A stretch of DNA of 64,000 nt from Boswellia sacra. Taxonomy: Eukaryota; Streptophyta; Magnoliopsida; Sapindales; Burseraceae. Under the pieces are notes generated by a model that ran no database searches, was not told the origin of the DNA, and saw only the letters and a list, made by a program, of their open reading frames with translations. The position numbers and the translations under genes are program-made. Where the stretch lies: NCBI GenBank assembly GCA_013180625.2, contig SNVD02006977.1, positions 186,001 through 250,000 on the forward strand, written 5' to 3'. Below, one piece after another: positions 33,305 to 45,983 of the stretch. Position 1 is the first letter of the stretch. Every line of letters begins with the position of its first letter.

Positions 33305-34331
33305 TATTTACGATATAAGGAACATCAAAATTACTATTTTTATTTTTTCAACAAACTATGGGTACGTTGAAATCGATTTATGAATATATAATTATCAGAG
33401 ACTAAAAATCGATGAAATATTTTCATTGATCTTGTTTCCATTGAAGAAATTGAAAATTGGCAGCTCCATACGGCTTACAAATGCCGTGTATTTTGTCTTC
33501 AGAATTGTCATCGGATTTTGGATACATCGTTAAAACGGTGGGCTTTTGAAAATTGTATTAACTGTCAACGAATTGGAAGTCTAAATTTTGCTGCAATCTC
33601 TCACAGGTCATAATTCTGAAGCTGATTTTGGTGGCTGCATGATTCAAGTACTAGATTTTTTACTATAAATAAATAACGGCGCCATGCAAGTGCATATTAT
33701 AAGTCTCAAGCTATTCAAGCATATTTGAGATTGAGAGGGTGAGAAACTTGAGAGTCTATATGGGTTTTGGGTTTGAAGTAGTAGTCTAAAAATTAAGTTA
33801 TAACTCTGTGATAGTAAAATTATTTTTTGGATTATCTTAATTTTTATGTGATTGTAAGGTAAATTAAAAATAGAACCATGTAAATTATTGTTTATAACTT
33901 GTTAATTTATGTGGTTTTCATTAATTTTCTCTATCAATCTCATCATTGATTTTCCATTAAAATTCTCAGATTAGCAACATGAGCAAATTAATTCCTTTGC
34001 AAGTATTGGATCATAAATTCCAGTACTTCAAAGCCAAGAAATCACATTATTCTACTGTAAGTTTTCCAAATGAACCTGTTCATGGTTGATAGTGCTGACC
34101 CTAATTACTAATTGCTGCAATGTCAAGTAGCTGGTTATCGCAAATGTAAACTCCTTCCTCGCTGAGCCCAAGAGCTTAGGACATGGATACACATTTGGGC
34201 TGCGATGCGTCGTACGGGCCGAATGTTTGGTGGTCTTGCATCTTCTATCATTTAAACATAGTACAGTACACATAAATGCTTCACTGCCAAAAAAGGAATT
34301 AAAATAGTTTTCTTCCAGCGACATAGAAAAA
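33305..34331. other. Intergenic, downstream of the intact MATE gene
   Basis: No conserved frame. A TATA-like TACTATAAATAAATA lies at about 33662, but I find no gene after it. The 3' UTR of the MATE gene should occupy the part just below 34332. The ORF at 34052-34324 is not supported. Confidence 0.4.
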
Positions 34332-36559
34332 TTAGCTCAGTACTGAAATGCCCTGCTTTTGTCCATTATCTACTGAATATGTACGGTTAAATATCCTATC
34401 TCTTGCCTTAGTTGCCTGCATTATCAAAAACCAAAAAAAGGGTCATCTTAAAATAGGCAATCACTTTGATTTCAAAGGAAGGCAATCAGTTTGATTTCAA
34501 AGGATTAGAGACATTTGATCCATTCAAGGGCTAACCTGTTTCTCCCAATTTTGACGACTTGTAATGAGAGATAGTAAAACAACTTGCACAAAAGCACCAA
34601 CTTGTATACCAATCCAGAGACCCTCTCCTCTCAGTTGTAACCAGAAGCCCAATATGGTGGCAACCGGAATCCCAAAGAGATAGTACGCTGTGAGGTTGAC
34701 ATAAGCCCCCAAGTCCTGCCACCCACATCCCCTGGCTATCCCTGATTAATTGCAAGAAACAAACATGTAATTTCTCAAAAATTCGTAATCAGAAAAGAAG
34801 TCTGTTGCAGCAGAAGGGGAAGAGGAAGGACTAACCTGAAAGGACAGCTTGTAAGCCGTTCAATATAACACATAGACATATCAAAGGAGCCATGGTTGTG
34901 ACATAGTCCACAACTTCTTTCTCATTGCTAAAAAGATAACCAAAAACATGCCGGCTAGCATAGAGAATTGAACTTACTATAACCGTTTCCAAGACTGTAA
35001 GGAACATCACAGCACAGACAGCAAGACGAGCTGCTTGTGGATTTCCAGCTCCTAGTGCATTTGAAACCCTAGTGCTACACAAGAATCAGGGAGAAAAGAA
35101 AGTTCATCTTAAATACTACTATCATGAATAATTAAGTACACTAAACGTAAGTAGTTTTATGCATCAGGTACATTCTTATGTGTTGGAGCAAACCTTGCTG
35201 CAGCACCAAGCCCATCCGGTATTGTAAAAAGTGTTGTGATAGTTGCTAGACTGTTTGGAGAGAAAAAGAAATAATCATCGATACACACAAAACAGATACA
35301 TGTGGTTTGATGGAATGAGCCTAATTAGTTAGTTCTTTCCATGTAGATGATAATAATATGTACAAACGTTTTTAGTTCTCTTCTGACGAATCAAATTGTT
35401 CTGAATATAAAACAGTAATAGAGAGAACATACCACACAGACAAAACTGAAGTTTCAAGCTTTGGGTTTGGTAGAAGTCCAGACAGCAAGGTAAGAAACTC
35501 AAAAGACCACCATTCAAGGCTGCAGCCATGCATTCGACAATAGAATAGGCATCAAATCTAAGAAAATAATGTTTTAGAGTTACACTACAGATAATGAGCT
35601 CTCTTCAGAAGTATTAAAATGAAGGGAGAAGAAATTACCAAACCATAAAAGCAGAGGGGACTGCAAGGCGAAAGAACTCTCCTACTCCTTGGAATAGCTC
35701 AGTAGATAGTGGCACACGAGTTTTTTCACAGGTCGAAGAGTACGTCATGTATAATGAAAGTAATAGCACATTCAACCAATATGACAAACCAATTGCTAAT
35801 GCTGCCCCTATGTTCCCTAGTTCAAACTTCAATATCAGAGCCCAAGAGATGAATATGTGGAAACAAAAGGTTGCAGAAGAGGTTATGACCATGGGAGTGA
35901 TCAAACTCTGCATTTGATAGTATCGAACAAGTGGCTGAAGAGTTGCATAAGCAAAGAGTGCAGGAACAAGCCACACCGTGAATTTCCCAGATTCACTTGA
36001 AATTAAAGGGTCTTGGCCCATTAAAATGAGCAGTTTCCCCATGTTAATCCACAAGAGAGACACAGGGAAACAAACCAGAATTAGACAAAATATAGCAGTA
36101 TGAGTTTGGATTCCAAGTTTTTTATATTGCTGAGCTCCAAAAGCTTGTCCACATAGAGTTTCCATTGCAGTTGACATTCCAAACTGTTTGCCATATCCAT
36201 ATCCACCAAAGTGGAAGGATTCATATATTAGTGACTAACGAATTGATCAACAATACAAGTCTTATAATTTTGCAGACAGTTGGGAAGGAGAATAAAGGAC
36301 TTACAATAAGACTGAAGCCAGTGACAGCATTGAAAGAGATAGCTATGGCTGTGCTAGATAAAGAGAGCTCACCAAGGTGACCCACCATCATCAATGATAT
36401 AACTTGCAAGAAGTACTGTGACAGGTACACACCTACCATAGGTGCAGCTATGCTTCCAAGCTTCTTCAATTCTTCAATATAAGCACCAAATGTTCTCTCT
36501 TCTCCATCTTTAGCTAACAATCCCTTCTCCATATCATCAGTTTCCTTCCTTGAATTCAT
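34332..36559 (-). CDS. MATE efflux transporter (DETOXIFICATION family), 7 exons
   Basis: Joining seven exons gives an open frame of 489 codons including the stop: 36559-36305, 36183-35639, 35519-35433, 35250-35194, 35068-34836, 34741-34536 and 34415-34332. Every intron has GT...AG ends and phases agree throughout. Exon 1 carries [20 protein letters not shown] followed by VGHLGEL; exon 2 has [27 protein letters not shown] and YYQMQSLI; exon 3 has [19 protein letters not shown]; exon 5 starts [18 protein letters not shown]; exon 6 has [20 protein letters not shown]. These are the signatures of the plant DTX1-19-type MATE clade, about 12 transmembrane helices, proton-coupled antiporters that export alkaloids, flavonoids or xenobiotics from the cytosol or into the vacuole. 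Length is typical. Met10 ([12 protein letters not shown]) is a possible alternative start. The substrate cannot be inferred. No break is seen, so this is the only intact member of the cluster. Confidence 0.94.
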
Positions 36560-37584
36560 GTCTCTTGGCTACCTACTTCCCAGCTCTGTTCACTCACTTA
36601 CGGGAAATTTAATTGAAGCAAGAGTCTCTATCAGCTATCACATCAATTATCGTGTACTCAACTGTAGATTTGTGGTTGGACTTGGATTACCCTCAAATTA
36701 TTTGCAAATTCAACTTAAACTTTTCTATGTAACTAAAACAGTTTTGCAATAAACTTTTTTCTTTAATGTATAAATGAATTTGTTTAACCAATTATTGAAA
36801 CCTTTGAAAGTGCAGATCTTATGGGGGCATTCAGATACAACACTTCAAGTTATTTGTCTCTGACATATAATTGGAAATTAGTGTTGGATACGTTACAACT
36901 CTCCCTAGCTGTGCCTGTGCCTGTGCCTGGACAGATTCTCCTACAAAACATAAATATTGTCTTTTTCAAGCATTTATCATTATCCTATTCTTATTTGTCC
37001 TGTTTTCAGTTAGCAGTGTACGTAACAAATCGAAGTTTATATTATCTTTCCCTGATGGCCTGAGGACTGCAGTCTAACGTTTGATTTTTACACGGTTGGC
37101 ATGTGACGTCATGAACCCAGAGACTTTGTCTTCAGCTGGCAAATTGTAGTAACATGACAGCTATTCATTTATAATCGAAGTACTGAACATATCCATCATC
37201 CAACCTGATGAGGTTAACTGATAATACATTTACATGTGAACTTCAACAATAAACTAAATCTGAATCATGTATTGAATGGTTGAATTGTTTGAATAGTTAA
37301 GAACAGAAAATAAACTTTATCTATGCAAGTAGTTCTTCTAATGAAGTATAAATAATATGAATATTTTGAAAGAGTTGAAAGGTTTTAAACCTAAAATTGT
37401 TCTGCTTTTTGTTTTCATGTGAAAATATAATCCTGGACTTCTTGAGAATTTAGGGTGGAATTAATCTGTTACAACCAGAAAATCAGGAACATTTAATTTA
37501 ATTGTTTCTTTTCTTTTTGGTTGTTGCCTTTTTTTGTGTTCTAGGACCCTCCGCCGTTGAGTCTAATATACAAGGCCAGGTGAT
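36560..37584. other. Upstream region of the MATE gene
   Basis: Expected promoter and 5' UTR of the minus-strand MATE gene, but no unequivocal TATA or regulatory box is identified. A CTGTGCCTGTGCCTGTGCCTG triplet-of-hexamers sits at 36908-36928. ORFs at 36558-37077 have no recognisable similarity. Confidence 0.35.
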
Positions 37585-37850
37585 GGCTGTGATACCAAAT
37601 GTAATGATCAGGAAAAAGAAACACTAATTTGACTAATAAAAGATAACCTCTTGATTAATTTCTCAATGATCCTTTACAAAAGAAAGTCTCTCTTATATGG
37701 TAAGAGAGCCTCAAATCATTAGCTTGATTAGAAAGATTATTTCCTTTAATTAAGCTAATTTTTTTTTCAAATTAAAAGAAAAGGCAATACCCAAAAAGGA
37801 GATAAACAATTAAATCAAAGGTTCCTGATATTCTGCTTGAAACATAATCC
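37585..37850 (-). mobile_element. Possible Copia LTR remnant with adjacent primer-binding site
   Basis: GGCTGTGATACCAAATGTAATG is, on the minus strand, CATTACATTTGGTATCACAGCC. The TGGTATCA(C)AGC portion resembles the initiator-Met tRNA primer site of Copia elements and directly abuts a TGTAATGATCAGG start. The far end of the LTR is not resolved and no coding part remains. Confidence 0.35.
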
Positions 37851-38027
37851 AACTATAGATAATAAACAAATGGAAATGAAATGAATTAAAACAATATTAT
37901 CAACAATATGAATTCTTGGAAAGTTCAAAAAGACTCCAACCTCAATTTCTTTGATGCTCATAGTTGATATTTTCTCTATTGTATTGAAATTTTCATTTAA
38001 CTTCATATATTTGAGAGATTAAATAAA

Positions 38028-39456
38028 GTGATATTAACAATTTATCCTCTGAGGTTAAGCAAAAATACAAATTTTCCCTTGTAAGATTTGAAATTACAAA
38101 TTGCCCATTAATTTTTGAATTCTGATGTTAAATTAAACGAAAATGGAGGATAAAGAAATTTTTTCACAATTTTACCAAAATAACCTCATGTTCAGTAATT
38201 TAATATTGACAATTTACCCTCTGAGATTAAGAAAAAATACAAATTCCCCCTGCATATTTTGAAATTGCAAATTGTCCTTTTATTTTTTAATTTCGGCATT
38301 AAATTAAGTAAAAAATGATGAGAGAGAGGATAATATATGCTATTCGACTAAATGCCCTTATACAAATACAAGCACCCTTACCTTTCTTTCTTCCTCCGTC
38401 TCCTTCTCTGTCTCCAATCCACCAGCAATCTCCACCACTTCTTCCTAGTGCTTCACCAAATCTTCCCCCCCACACTGCCATCGTCTAAGGGTGGCAGTTG
38501 AATAATGACACCCGAACATGACACGAATACAACATGAACACGATACACGATTAATAAATGGGTCGAATTCATATTGAGGGTGTTTAACACACCAACCAGT
38601 TTAATGACACGAATAATTAAATATATATTGTCAACCATTAACATGCAAGCTCTTTTAATAATATAATTTTTACTTTCTTATAACATGTATATTATAAAAC
38701 TGAAAATTTTATATAAAGTAAATTAATTTACATAACAGTAAATTGTAATGATTTTAATAATTTTTTATACTAACAATTATTTATATTCTAAAAATAATTT
38801 TAATTGATATAAATATATAGAATATGATATATTATTCATAATTAGGTTAAAGAATTAAGTAAATTATGTTAATTAAATATAACACGATTACAACACGTAA
38901 GTGACACATTTAATAACTGTGTCGAATCCGCTTTTCATATCTTGTCACGAACAATTAAATGGGTCGACACACATGACATGAATTGTCATCCCCACGATCG
39001 TCGTTTCCTTCTCTTCATTGGCGAAATTGCTTCGATCACAAATTCCTCCTCTCTCTCCTCTACTAAAGCTCGCCACCGCCTAATTTGGGTTTGTTATTTA
39101 AAACTCGGATTAAATGGTGGATTCAATTTGATTCAAATTTATTTTTTATTATTTATTCAATAAAGTTTTAAATATTTTTAATTATTATTGTTTTTAATTA
39201 TTATTATTATTTTCATCCTCATTTTTTAATTATTTTTATTCTTGGGAGGAGGAAATTTGTATTTTCGTTTAACCTCAGAGGGTAAATTGTTAAATATCCC
39301 TTAATTTCATCGCACGAGTTTTATTTTCAATAATACCCCTACTCCGTTTAACTTAACGTCAGAATTCAAAAATCAGGAAGTAATTTATAATTTCAAATCT
39401 TACAGGAGGTAATTTATATTTTCACTTAACCTCGGGGGGTAAGTTGTTAATATCCC
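38028..39456. mobile_element. Mutator-like element, 1.4 kb, long imperfect inverted ends
   Basis: Left arm GTGATATTAACAATTTATCC… pairs with the right arm (reverse complement GGGATATTAACAACTTACCC…). Pairing continues, with gaps, for roughly 100 bases (GAGGTTAAG, then GTAAGATTTGAAATTA, then TTTTTGAATTCTGA(T/C)GTTAA). It is flanked by TTAAATAAA (38019-38027) and TTAAATGAA (39457-39465), an 8/9 match to a 9-bp duplication, which marks a MULE. Each arm contains a second, inner copy of the same end sequence (about 38200-38305 and 39255-39310). No transposase. A smaller element is nested at about 38489-38993. Confidence 0.75.
38489..38993. mobile_element. Small nested element with GGGTGGCA-type ends
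   Basis: Starts GGGTGGCAGTTGAATAATGA and ends GACATGAATTGTCATCCCC, whose complement GGGGATGACAATTCATGTC is similar to the start. Interior repeats of the ACACGA/TCGTGT type (ATGACACGAATACAACATGA, AACACGATTACAACACGTAA) are inverted relative to each other. ATCGTC occurs immediately outside both ends, giving a possible but imperfect target duplication. Family not assigned with certainty. Confidence 0.5.
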
Positions 39457-39904
39457 TTAAATGAAACATAAATTTAGCCGGAAAGAAAAGGGCTTTTTAA
39501 CGTTTTGTAAGTGAAAATTTGATAAATAAAAGAAATGAAAAAAATTAGTTTCATTCTTTGCAGTTGGTGAGAAAGAAGATCAAAATTTTTTTTAAAAAAA
39601 ATTAAAATATAACACTAACATTTAACCCTAACTTTATATATAAAAGAGTACTTGATCAAAATCAATATGTAACATATGTTTTTCATTTGTGGATCATTTT
39701 AATAGAATTCCACAAAGCAACTAATTTAATTACATGGTTCATCACTCTTTCTCTTTCCTAGAAGAAAAATAAAATAATAGACATGTATAGCTTACGAGAA
39801 CATTCATCTAATTGCATGCTACATTACCAAGCAATATTGTTTCTCTCTTACAATTGTCTGAAAAAATAGAAAGCAGTTCCTCAATATTGACTTAATTTGC
39901 TCAC
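39457..39904. other. Intergenic, downstream of the third MATE copy
   Basis: AT-rich, no recognised feature. Confidence 0.4.
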
Positions 39905-41150
39905 TCACATTACTCCATTTTCTGTTGAAGTTCTTTCCTCAAATATAGTCTCCTTTGCTCTACTTGCCTGCAATATTTTATAATGGGACACCCTTTAGAA
40001 TTATAGAGGTCATCAGTGGACCATAACAAGGCAATACATGCTCTAAACTCCTAGAAAAATCTCAATAAGTGTCAAACTCATTTGTGAAGGTACGATCAAA
40101 CGAGTACAGTCGGTTACTTTCACAGATTCATCTAAAAGGGCGATATATTAGTTTATGTCCACTTATTATCCTGCTTTGTTATACCTCACTTCACTTCATC
40201 TATCTTAGCTTGTTATCTCAAAAGTTTTGAGTTTCACCATTGCAGAGTAATTATTCTTAAATCACTAGATGTGCATGTTGTCTGAATTAAGTATGATATA
40301 TGAAGCTTACAAAAGGATAAAGAGTGGATAAAACAAACCTGTTGTTCCCAATTTGTACAACTTGTAATTATAGCAAGCAGAAATTTTTGTGTGAAAGCAA
40401 CACTTTCTATTCCAATCCATAGGCCTAGTCCTATTAACTTTACCGAGAAACCCAAAATAGCTACAATTGGAACTCCATAAAAATAGAAGGCCCTAAGATT
40501 GACGACAGCTCCTATATGCTGCCACCCACATCCTCTTGCAACACCTGATGACATGTAGACCAATTGAAGAGAACTATTGAATAGGACACTCAAAACAAAG
40601 CAGAGAACAATAATGCTAATCTGAAAAAAGGGAACTTATATTAACTATTTAGAGGGCAGAAGAAGTTAATTAATATAACATGCGAGGACTGCTCGGAAGC
40701 TGTCCATTATGACAGACAAAAGACCAGAGAAGACATGATTGTGACATAGTCCACTGCTTGCTTCTAGTTGGTAAAAATGTAACCAAAAGCATGCCGGCTT
40801 GCAAAGAGGATTATGCTTATTACAATGGTTTCTGCAGCTGCCATAAACATCACAGCATACACAGCTAAACGGCCATTTGCGGGTTTCTAGAGCCTAATTC
40901 ATTTGAAACTCTAGTAATGTACACAAATAAATAATGGTTAAGAAGAATATTAGCATTTAATTATTGGAAATAAGGTTAAAACGCTTTGTTGTCTGATGAA
41001 TTTGAGACCAGTATGTTTTTAAGTTTAATTTTTAAACTAAATTGTAGGGTAAGTAAAAATATGATTGTTAAAACAAACCTTACTGAGGCCCCAAGTCCGC
41101 AGGATATTTGTAGAGGGTTGAAAAAGTAGTAAGACTGCCCAAAAATTTAG
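39905..41150 (-). pseudogene. Third MATE copy, exons 4-7 (3' half)
   Basis: On the minus strand: exon 7 at 39967-39905 ends VM-stop; exon 6 at 40544-40339 is exactly 206 nt, as in the intact gene, with ARGCGWQHIGAVVNLRAFYF and NWEQQ. Exon 5 at about 40912-40690 reads VSNELGSRNPQMA, then loses frame, and later FTN-stop-KQAVDYVTIMS. Exon 4 remnants lie at about 41140-41080. Exon 5 is therefore frameshifted and has an in-frame stop. The 5' half of the same gene lies at 52490-53230, beyond a Copia insertion. Confidence 0.88.
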
Positions 41151-41190
41151 AAAGCAACAGTAGAAGTGTTTACGTATATGCTATTAATTT

Positions 41191-41535
41191 TGTTGAGAAC
41201 TAAGGATCTTTAGCCAATTAATTCCACCCAAAAATCAAGCAATAAATAAAGTAACACAATAAAGAAATCAATTTGAGGGCAAACAGTCAAGCAAGCAACC
41301 ACAAATAAAGAACACCAGGATTTTAGTGGTTCGGCTCAATATGAACTTACATCTACTGGGAAGATAGCAGAATAATTTTTACTACGAAGACAACGGATTA
41401 CAAGGCTTCAACTCTCAATAATTTGAGATCAACACTCTCTTTAGTTGTGTTTTCGTTCCCAAGAAATCCTGCAAGAAAATGCCCTAGAAGTCTTTCAAAG
41501 ATATAATTATGAATCCTTTAAATATGTGTGAAAAT
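41191..41535 (-). repeat. Copia 3' LTR, truncated
   Basis: Matches the first 345 bp of the right LTR (51773 onward), for example CAAGCAATAAATAAAGT, ACAATAAAGAAATCAAT and TAGTGGTT(C/T)GGCTCAATAT. Similarity ends at CTTTAAATATGTGT. Confidence 0.85.
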
Positions 41536-44500
41536 GATTTTAGGAGTGAAAATGATGATTTTTATATAATTTTATAAGTGTGATTGATTAAAAATACATA
41601 ATCGTTTTCTGATTAAAATTAAGCCAAAACTTGAGGGTACATATTGATATTATCTCAAAAAAATTGGTTGTTGTTTTAGGTAAAAACTATTTTGAATAGC
41701 ACAGAACAATAAATTTCACTAATGCATCAAAGTTCATAGATTTCAAATGATTCCCCTCATAAACTTCGACATGATATTTCTTCATTGATATAATAATACA
41801 ACCAATTACATAATCTTGTTACTTTCGTAAGCTTTTAGAGTCATCAAATAAACACAACAAATGAAATTTATAAAAGAGACGAAGTAGGTGCTTTTGCTTT
41901 AAAATGTTTCCTCCTAACTTTTGAAAAATTAAAATAATTAAAAACAATCATACATCTTGTACCTCACTTTATCCCAATCATATGCACCACCAATGCCAAC
42001 TATAACAATCTCTTGAAAGATTTTAATACCCATTATTTAAAGTCTGCATCATTTCCAATTCAATAATAAGTATTCTCGAAAAAATTTCAAAGAAAATAAT
42101 AATAATGCAAACTTTGTTCATCAACATATGAGACCATGAAAACAATATAAATCACAAATCAAATGATCAATCTCTTGAATAGGGAATAGACTAAGTTAAC
42201 TAAGTTTTTTTAAAAAAAAAGATATGAACAAGTAGCAGAACTAACGTGGTCTTGGACAAAACCATAGGAATATAACCTACTTTCACACTCTGGAAGTTGA
42301 CATAAAAGAGCTTATTATACGATAATTAGCATTAGAAAGATACTTGAGTTGAGAGGGCTAGTGGTGGCATGGTAGTGGGTTTTTTGCACATTGAAGCAAA
42401 ATAAGATTTGTACAAATGGCCAAGTTTTAGTTTTTCCCTTTTAGCAACATTTACTCTCTTCAATTCCTTCTAGTTGTAAAAATAACAAATAATAAGGACA
42501 TATATATATGGAGAAACTCCAGCCATGGCCATCCGCGAATAAAAAAAAGTTGCATTACGAATATTAGCAACAAGATACATAAAGGCAGAAATTATATGAA
42601 AGAAAAACCAATAGTTTGAAACATGATATGAATTTTAGTGCAATATATTAATGTTGGCAAATAAAAGTCTATATAAGACACTAAGTGAAGTAATTCCTTA
42701 CATTTATCCATTCATCATCGGGATTGATGTCCACAAGTTTCATTAGGCTGGCAAAAAGAAAAACAAAATAGTGTAGTAGAATTAATTTGACAAGGTGTGA
42801 TATAAGGTAAGAAACTGGGGAGTTCAAATACAATGACAAATTCATATGGCAGTATAACCCCCTAATGTGAGCACGCTTTAACTATTTCTTACCCCTTGGA
42901 GAGCACTTAACTAGTTTAGTCTAAAGCAAACTAAACTTTCATTTTAAACACTAAAATTTACAGTTTCTCCATTGAGAAGCAGAGGAAACAACCTGTTGAC
43001 TGGGTCACAAACAAGCCAAAACTTCAATCAACAATGCAGTGTTAGGCTAGACCAAACACTTTGTCAAACTCCTGCATGTAGGCAATAATATTGTCAACCT
43101 AAATAACTATTGTGCTATATGAAATTGAAATCCCTAGGCAAGTCAGAAAAGGTATGAATCAGATTGAAAAACCCAAAAAGAAGTCACTAGTTCACATGAT
43201 GCTAATTATTTGTTTCAAACGTGAAACCTCCAAGAATGTATTTTTTTTCCCTTCTTTTCCTAAATCTTTCCCAAACTTCAAATATTACATAATGCTAATT
43301 ATTTTTGCAAGTTTAAATTATTTCTTTGATAATATGAACAGAGAGCAAAATAGAGCAATTATGAAATAGTTGGGCTTTTGAAATGAAAATCGATTAAACT
43401 AAAATCTCTGAAAAAAAAGCTTAATATATAAGAGGCCTGCTTCGGAAACTCAAGAAGTCAATTCATAAAAGTCGAACTATAATACATTCCACAACCCAAT
43501 TGCCGAAACAAAGATCGAAGTCATTGACTAGCCTTCCTATAGTTTGGGCTTAGAAAACTGAATTGAATCCTTGCTAAGTTAAATAATGTGTTAGCTACAA
43601 AGTTGTATGAACAATCAGATTTGCTAGCTGAACATGCAAAGTCATGGAAACCATAATTAGAATGTGACCTCAACTAGGATACAATATGAGATGCTAGCAT
43701 CAAAATGTACATAATTTAAAAAAGGATTTAATAAATAGAGATTTCTCTACCTAAGAATAAAAATAAAATGTGAAAAAGATAGCCACAACACAAGTATACT
43801 AATAATAAATAAAGCCAATGAGGTAGTGCGTGGATCTGGACAACAGTAACCTAATGAAAGGGGTCTAATTGGCTTCACCTCAAAGCCAAAGCTACCTTTG
43901 TTTCCATGTGGATCACCTGACTTCCAACATTAATATTAGAATTTACTAAATTAATTAATTATAGCAATTTTGAAAACTTATCTCATGTGCTTTCTCTTCG
44001 ACTCTATCAACAAACCATGCACAACTTTGCTTTCTCTATCAAACAAGACAACAAGGTCAGCATTAATCGTTCACAATCTTTTAAAAAAAAAGATCTGCAT
44101 TCAACATTTGATATATAGTGTTAAAATAAGATGTAAATTCCTATAAACTAAATTTTCCTTTCTGTTTCCTTCCTTTCATTTGATATTCCTCTAATTTCTA
44201 AGCAAGCAAGTAAATTATTATGATTGATGACAAACAAATTGAACCCAGAATTCTCTAATCAATCTTCATATTCAGATCACAAACAAATTTTTGGATCTTC
44301 ACTACCAGAGATAAAGAAAGCCAGTAAACCGGTTCAACTTCTATTTCTCTTTGAAACTAGATTTAGATTTACATAATTCTCCTTAGAAAATTACAGTTTT
44401 ACTGATTAACTAGAAGTCATTTTATTGTAGACCACTTATTACATCTTGCTCTTGAGCATTTTATCAAACATTTTAAAATGTTTTTCCACGTGAATCCAAT

Positions 44501-45512
44501 ACACAACCATATCCATGACCCACTTAATACACACTTTAAAAACTCTAAATCCACCTATAAATAAAAATACCCAAATCACAAATTATAAGTAGCTCACCTT
44601 TTATTCCCGAACGTAGCCAATTTTTTTAAAATTTATGTTCTAAGTATTAGTAAACTCTAATGGGGCTCTTAGATCTGGTGATTTCGATCAATGTCCTAAG
44701 ATATTGAAGAAAAGAAGAAGAATGCAAACATGCAAAGTCATTGCATAATAGAACAAAATAACAGAACCCAAGTGCTTGCGTCAATGCTTCACAAACTGAG
44801 AGACGATGAAACCCAACTATTTTCAAATTATTAATTAAGAATAATAAGACAATAGTTTAGTTCTCATTAATTAATTAATCAATAAATAAATATAGAATAG
44901 TTTCAATAGCTTCTATAATGACCTAACCTTGATTAAGCCCATAGCACAACGCCGATTGCCTTCGTGCACAGGAAGGCAACGAAGAATTGATGTAACTGTT
45001 CAAATCTTTATTGAGTGCACTTACATAGCTAGATCGAAAGGCAGGGTTTGAGCAGTTTAAATCTGATTAGTTTAAAGATCGAAAATAAACGATAAAGAAG
45101 AATCGATATGTGAAACCCTAACACTTAATCGGAATAGCTATTAGAACTAATGACATGCAGAGAACTAATGGGAGTGAAAAGGATTCAGAGTAAAATAAAT
45201 TTGAGAGTGAAAGGAACTGAGAGTGAAGGGGGCTAAAAGTGAAAAGGAGAATGGGTAAATTAGTGGGCTAGCAACCAAAATAATATATATTTTTTAATTT
45301 AGTTATCCCCAACACTCAGTGTTTGATGTTGCAGTATGTATAAAACTTCACAGTGTTTTTTAATTAAACGCTATAAAACTATTTTCATTTACTTATAGAC
45401 AAAAAGAACACTATAAATAGAAAAAGGGATTTTTCGCTGGATCATATTTCTCAACATTTATGTAGAAAAATGTTGTAAACCGATGTTGTAAAAAGTTATA
45501 TTTCTTGTAGAG
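41536..45512 (-). other. Foreign segment within Copia; possible gene-carrying CACTA
   Basis: The right edge, TATTTCTTGTAGAG, resembles a CACTA terminus (CTCTACAAGAAATA on the minus strand) and falls in the middle of the Copia integrase frame. Just inside is a run of AACATT/AATGTT inverted repeats. No matching left terminus is visible. On the minus strand there are patches that look like exons with splice-like borders: a CT-rich leader and a short start near 45200-44930, and GCCAG|CCTAATGAAACTTGTGG… at about 42745-42690 (LMKLVDINPDDEWIN). I cannot name the source gene, and the exon reading is inference. The plus-strand ORF at 43112-43369 is not supported. Confidence 0.4.
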
Positions 45513-45983
45513 TCTATAGCCTTTTGTACCTTTGAAGTAGCCTACAAAGATACATTTCAATGCTCTAGGTTCTAGCTTTCTATCATTCATGTGTGCATAT
45601 GCTGTGTAACCAAACATTCTCAAGTTGTCATAACTTGCAAGTCTACCACACTACATCTCCTCAGGTGTCTTACAATTAATAGTCGTAGATAGACTTCTAT
45701 TTACTAAGTATGCTACAGTACTTATAGATTTTGTCCAGAACTCTTTCTCTAGTCCTGCATCAGAAAGCATACACCTAACTTTCTCCACCAAAGTCCTATT
45801 CATCATCTCTGCTAAGCCATTCTATTAGGAGGCATATCTAACTATCTTATGTCTCATAATACCATGGTCTCTACAGTAAGATTCAAACTCATGACTACAA
45901 AACTCAAGCCCATTAATTGTCCTAAGTCTTTTCACCTTTTTACCAGTCTAGGTTTCTACAAGCTGTTTCCACTGTCTAAACTT
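45411..45983 (-). pseudogene. Copia integrase, C-terminal part
   Basis: Minus-strand translation from 45983 downward reads VKRLRTINGLEFCSHEFESY, CRDHGI, then NGLAEMMNRTLVEKVRCMLS, FWTKSISTVAYLVNR, then RMFGYTAYAHMNDRKLEPRA and CIFVGYFKGTKGYRLY. These are the integrase core end and the post-integrase 'GYxxGxKGYR' block of Copia pol. In-frame stops occur (for example after RYAS and after EEM). The N-terminal part continues at 50166 and above, on the other side of the LINE. The frame stops matching at about 45513, where the CACTA-like end begins. Confidence 0.88.

Noticed and set aside
34052..34324. 90-codon minus-strand ORF just downstream of the MATE gene.
   Set aside because: It lies beyond the MATE stop, has no transporter features and no homology I can see; probably 3' UTR sequence.
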